In this document: positions 60,535 through 64,000 of the stretch, in pieces | Position numbering within the stretch: position 1 is the stretch's first letter | Layout: each line of letters begins with the position of its first letter | Assembly (NCBI GenBank): GCA_902516425.1 | Contig: CABXYE010000002.1 | Span: forward strand, 62,001 to 126,000 | DNA length: 64,000 bases | Reading direction: 5' to 3' | Origin: an uncultured Pelagibacteraceae bacterium | Lineage (GTDB): Bacteria; Pseudomonadota; Alphaproteobacteria; Pelagibacterales; Pelagibacteraceae | Program-made: the position numbers and the translations under genes | Notes under the pieces: model-generated | Databases searched by the model: none | What the model saw: the letters and a program-made list of their open reading frames with translations, nothing else | Told to the model about the DNA's origin: nothing

Positions 60535-62913
60535 ATGGACGTAAAAACTTCTTCACCACTACTACCACTTAGAGACATTGTGGTTTTTCCTAGCATGGTA
60601 ATTCCTCTATTTGTAGGAAGAGATAAATCAATTTCAGCATTAAACGAAGTGATGAAAAAAGAAAAAAAGATAATTTTGGTAACTCAAAAAAATTCAGAAA
60701 TTGATGATCCAAAAAAAACGGATATTTTTATGTATGGCTGTGAGTGTAGTATTTTACAACTTTTAAAACTTCCAGATGGAACAGTTAAAGTTCTTGTAGA
60801 AGGTGTTCGAAGAGTAAAAATTATTGATTTTAAAGACAATGAAAAATTTATAACTTGTGATTTTACAACTTACAATGATGTGATTGAAGGTGAAGATGAT
60901 TTGTATCCATTGGCTGTTACAGCAATAAGACGAATGGAAAAACTGACATCAATAAATAAAAAAGTTTCAAGTGAAACAATCAATACAATCAAACAACTTA
61001 AAGATCCTTCTCAGATTGCAGATAATATCGCTTCCCACATCACGGCAACGATCTCAGAAAAACAACAGATTTTTGAAACTATAGATGTCAAAAAAAGATT
61101 AAATGCAATTATCAAAATAATGGAAAATGAGACAAGTATTATTGGAGTTGAAAAGAGAATTAGGGGAAGAGTTAAAACTCAAATGGAAAAAACTCAAAGA
61201 GAGTACTATTTAAATGAACAGTTAAAAGCGATACAAAAAGAATTAGGTGAGATTGAAGATGGTAAAGATGAAAATACAAGTTTAAACAAAGCAATTCTTA
61301 AATCTAAAATGCCAAAAGACGTTGAAAAGAAGTGTCTTCAGGAATTAAAGAAATTAAAAAATATGAGTCCTATGTCAGCAGAAGCAACTGTTGTTAGAAA
61401 TTACTTAGACTGGATGATAGACCTCCCATGGCATAAAAAAAGTGATGTAGCAATAGATTTAAAAAAAGCTCTAGAAGTTCTCGATAAAGATCATTTTGGA
61501 TTAGAAAAAGTTAAAGAGAGAATCATTGAATTTTTAGCTGTTCAAAAAAGAATGGAGAAAATAAAAGGTCCAATTCTTTGTTTAGTTGGTCCCCCAGGTG
61601 TTGGAAAAACATCTTTGGGCAAATCAATTGCAAAAGCAACGAACAGAGAATTTGTAAGAATGTCAGTTGGTGGTATGAGAGATGAAGCAGAAATAAGAGG
61701 CCATAGAAGAACTTACATTGGTTCATTACCTGGTAAAATTATTCAAATGATGAAAAAAGCAGGAACAAAAAATCCACTTATTTTGTTAGATGAAATTGAT
61801 AAAGTTGGCAACGACTACAGAGGTGATCCTTCATCGGCTTTATTAGAAGCTTTAGATCCAGAACAAAATACTACATTTAATGATCATTATCTTGAAGTTG
61901 ATTATGATTTATCTGATGTAATGTTTGTAACAACAGCAAATACACTTAATATTTTGCCACCATTGTTAGACAGAATGGAGGTAATAAGATTAGCAGGTTA
62001 TACTGAAGATGAAAAAATCAACATTGCTAATAAGTATCTTCTTCCAAAACAAATTAAAGACAACGGTGTAAAAGAAAATGAGATGAATTTAAGTAATGAT
62101 ATTATTAAAGAAGTAATAAGAAGTTATACTAGGGAGTCTGGTGTTAGAAACCTTGAAAGAGAGATTTCCAAAATTGCGAGAAAAGTAGTCAAAAAGGTTG
62201 TCTCAGGAGAAAAAAAAGAAATAGATATTGATACAAAAAACTTATCAGATTTTTTAGGTGTACCTAAATTTAAATCTAGTGAATTAGAAACTGAAAGTAG
62301 AATAGGTGTAGTTACAGGATTAGCTTGGACAGAATATGGTGGAGAGATTCTAAAAATTGAGACTGTTACTATGCCAGGCAAAGGTCGTATGCAAATAACA
62401 GGTAAACTTGGTGATGTTATGCAAGAGTCTGTTAAAGCAGCAAAATCATTTGTAAGATCAAAATGTTTAGAATATGGAATAATCCCTCCACTATTTGAAA
62501 AAAAAGATTTTCACATTCATGTTCCTGAGGGGGCAACACCAAAAGATGGTCCATCAGCAGGAGTAGGTATGGTGACTTCAATAGTTTCTTCAATAACTAA
62601 TATTCCTGTTAGGAAGGACGTAGCTATGACCGGTGAAGTTACTTTAACTGGTCAAGTATTACAAATCGGTGGCCTAAAAGAAAAATTATTAGCGGCTCAT
62701 AGAGCGGGAATTAAAGAAGTCCTAATACCAAAGGAAAATGAAAAAGATCTAGTTGATATACCAAAAAAAATTATAGACGCTATTAAAATTACCCCTGTTG
62801 AGTTTGCTGACGAAGTTCTTAAAATTGCTTTAACAAAGGAATTAAAAAAAACCGAGTGGGTTGAGGTCGATTTGTCTAAAAAAGATGACAAATCACAAGC
62901 AAGTATTCAATAA
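60535..62913 (+). CDS. lon: ATP-dependent Lon protease
   Basis: A 792-aa protease of the LonA type. The N-domain begins LPLRDIVVFPSMVIPLFVGR. The AAA+ Walker A is LVGPPGVGKTSLGKSIA near residue 352-368, and the proteolytic domain has the catalytic Ser in PEGATPKDGPSAGVGMVTS near 676-690 and the catalytic Lys in GGLKEKLLAAHRAGIK near 720. It degrades misfolded and regulatory proteins. It follows clpX by 60 bp, completing a tig-clpP-clpX-lon cluster as in many proteobacteria. Confidence 0.97.
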   Translation: MDVKTSSPLLPLRDIVVFPSMVIPLFVGRDKSISALNEVMKKEKKIILVTQKNSEIDDPKKTDIFMYGCECSILQLLKLPDGTVKVLVEGVRRVKIIDFKDNEKFITCDFTTYNDVIEGEDDLYPLAVTAIRRMEKLTSINKKVSSETINTIKQLKDPSQIADNIASHITATISEKQQIFETIDVKKRLNAIIKIMENETSIIGVEKRIRGRVKTQMEKTQREYYLNEQLKAIQKELGEIEDGKDENTSLNKAILKSKMPKDVEKKCLQELKKLKNMSPMSAEATVVRNYLDWMIDLPWHKKSDVAIDLKKALEVLDKDHFGLEKVKERIIEFLAVQKRMEKIKGPILCLVGPPGVGKTSLGKSIAKATNREFVRMSVGGMRDEAEIRGHRRTYIGSLPGKIIQMMKKAGTKNPLILLDEIDKVGNDYRGDPSSALLEALDPEQNTTFNDHYLEVDYDLSDVMFVTTANTLNILPPLLDRMEVIRLAGYTEDEKINIANKYLLPKQIKDNGVKENEMNLSNDIIKEVIRSYTRESGVRNLEREISKIARKVVKKVVSGEKKEIDIDTKNLSDFLGVPKFKSSELETESRIGVVTGLAWTEYGGEILKIETVTMPGKGRMQITGKLGDVMQESVKAAKSFVRSKCLEYGIIPPLFEKKDFHIHVPEGATPKDGPSAGVGMVTSIVSSITNIPVRKDVAMTGEVTLTGQVLQIGGLKEKLLAAHRAGIKEVLIPKENEKDLVDIPKKIIDAIKITPVEFADEVLKIALTKELKKTEWVEVDLSKKDDKSQASIQ

Positions 62914-63032
62914 GCATAGATTTCATCTAATTTTTCTATAATTATTTTTTAGCTAAGCTAATTTATTCACTAGAACTATATTCATATTTTAGGTAACCTA
63001 TTTTAAATAAATAATAACTAGAGGGAAATAAT

Positions 63033-64000
63033 ATGAATAAATTAAGTAAAATAATCGTTGTATTGTTCTCATCTTTATTTTTGAGTTTTGCTGCAAATTC
63101 AGTGGAAGTGAAATTTGGACACGTAGGTAAACCAGGGTCTCTATTTTCTGCTTCAGTTGATGAATTTGCTAAACTTGCAAATAAGAGATTAGGAAACAAA
63201 GGTAAAGTAACTGTTTTTGGTTCATCGCAACTTGGAAAAGATAAACAAGGTATGCAAAAACTAAAATTAGGTACAGTTAATATGTGGTTACCTTCATCAG
63301 TAATGGCTTCTATTCATGATGAGTTTGGTGTTTTTGATATGCCTTTTATTATTAAAGATAGAAAACACATGGCTAAAGTTGAAAAAAATGTTTTACCAGG
63401 AATGTTTAAAAATCTTGAGGACAAAACAGGTTACAAAGTTATTGCTGTATGGGAAAATGGTTTTAGACATATAACAAATAATACTAGACCAATTAATACT
63501 CCAGGTGATTTAAAAGGAATTAAATTAAGAACTCCTAAATCAAAATGGAGAGTTAAAATGTTCCAATCATATGGTGCAAACCCAACTCCAATGTCATTTT
63601 CTGAAGTTTTTACTGCTTTAAAAACTGGTACAATGGACGGACAAGAAAATCCATATGCTCAAATAGCTAGTGCTAAATTTCAAGAAGTTCAAAAATACTT
63701 ATCGATTACAGGTCACGTTTATACTCCTGCTTATGTAACTGTTCATAAGGATCACTGGAATAAACTTCCTGCTGATGTTCAAGATATTTTAGAAAAAGCT
63801 GCTAAAGATACGCAAAAGTTTGTCTATAAAGAAGCTGCTAAACTTGAAAAATCTTTATTAAAAGTAATTAAAGATGCTGGTGTCCAAGTTAATAATGCGG
63901 ACAAAGGTGCTTTTATTGCTGCTAGCAAAGGGATCTATGATCAATTTGGATCAGAAGTTCCTACCGGTGGTGCCTTAGTTAAAAAAGTATCATCTTTAGC
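63033..64000 (+). CDS. TRAP transporter solute-binding protein (DctP family), 3'-truncated by window end
   Basis: The gene starts ATG 63033, preceded by AGAGGGAAATAAT, and runs off the window. The visible part (about 322 aa) has a signal peptide of about 20 residues (ending AANS) and a DctP fold: VEVKFGHVGKPGSLFSASVDEFAKLANKRLGNKGKVTVF, GTPM-type loop KLRTPKSKWRVKMFQSYGANPTPMSFSEVFTALKTGTMDGQENPYAQ near residues 165-210. The Arg in KLRTP is the usual carboxylate-binding residue. It binds a small carboxylate such as a C4-dicarboxylate or sugar acid; permease genes should follow. Confidence 0.88.
   Translation, partial: MNKLSKIIVVLFSSLFLSFAANSVEVKFGHVGKPGSLFSASVDEFAKLANKRLGNKGKVTVFGSSQLGKDKQGMQKLKLGTVNMWLPSSVMASIHDEFGVFDMPFIIKDRKHMAKVEKNVLPGMFKNLEDKTGYKVIAVWENGFRHITNNTRPINTPGDLKGIKLRTPKSKWRVKMFQSYGANPTPMSFSEVFTALKTGTMDGQENPYAQIASAKFQEVQKYLSITGHVYTPAYVTVHKDHWNKLPADVQDILEKAAKDTQKFVYKEAAKLEKSLLKVIKDAGVQVNNADKGAFIAASKGIYDQFGSEVPTGGALVKKVSSL

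Noticed and set aside
1-64000. CRISPR array, insertion sequence or rRNA operon
   Set aside because: No regularly spaced repeats, transposase frames or rRNA sequence was seen in the window.

Overview
The window looks like chromosomal DNA of a SAR11-clade alphaproteobacterium (Candidatus Pelagibacter or a close relative). The DNA is very AT-rich, proteins are rich in Lys/Ile/Asn, spacers are tiny, and neighbours often overlap by 1-20 bp. Several loci are SAR11 hallmarks: a TPP riboswitch directly in front of a sodium:solute symporter (ThiV type), aprM-aprB-aprA with a TauE exporter, the sulfonate genes suyAB and xsc, TRAP transporters, an AmtB ammonium channel and the tig-clpP-clpX-lon proteostasis cluster.

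Layout. 1-3400: sulfur/redox genes (persulfide dioxygenase-like protein, DUF4396 protein, methyltransferase, cytochrome b561, cytochrome c') followed by a structured 350-bp intergenic region. 3400-7000: TPP riboswitch with ThiV and a YadGH-type ABC exporter. 7000-10100: isocitrate lyase (aceA) and a 53-aa gene, divergent from an ScfR/RamB-type regulator, with repeated TTTACAAA boxes between them. 10100-17500: an unassigned GNAT/malonyl-CoA-decarboxylase-like protein, the ybbP-ybbA/tesA divergent pair, an MBL hydrolase, RseP and HU. 17500-25500: AmtB, peroxiredoxin, a glycosyltransferase-like protein, rhodanese, RecX, CysQ, MnmA and several tiny genes. 25500-30800: a cystathionine beta-lyase-like enzyme, an MFS carrier, the pabB-pabA-pabC p-aminobenzoate cluster and a HIT protein. 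30870-40124: a continuous organosulfonate/sulfite region (aprMBA, tauE, suyZ-suyB-suyA, xsc). 40260-42540: sodB, then a 1.66-kb insert bounded by 27-bp perfect direct repeats with inner tandem GACGAGT repeats. It carries a membrane/glycine-zipper gene and a zinc-ribbon gene but no recombinase. 42550-47700: a minus-strand run (FAH-family hydratase, M23 peptidase, SDR, TerC, GMC oxidoreductase). 47840-53190: a TakP-like TRAP transporter, an NCS1 permease and an SDR. 53190-56900: small genes, YbgC, a family-5 uracil-DNA glycosylase and a phosphatase. 56954-62913: tRNA-Leu(UAG), tig, clpP, clpX, lon. The window ends inside a second TRAP solute-binding protein gene.

How the genes work together. 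The sulfonate region forms a plausible pathway: SuyAB splits sulfolactate to pyruvate and sulfite, Xsc turns sulfoacetaldehyde into acetyl phosphate and sulfite, AprMBA can oxidise sulfite to APS, and TauE/SuyZ can export sulfite or sulfate. Many intergenic gaps hold coding sequences of 27-60 codons that usual length cut-offs miss. Most are single- or double-span membrane peptides or very basic peptides, placed with 0-14 bp overlap to neighbours. The best candidates for something undescribed are the integrase-less repeat-bounded insert at 40854-42539, the structured region at 2871-3222 with a strong-SD 8-codon ORF, and the aceA-associated 53-aa gene with its TTTACAAA operators. All functional calls rest on reading the sequence and family knowledge; no database search was run.
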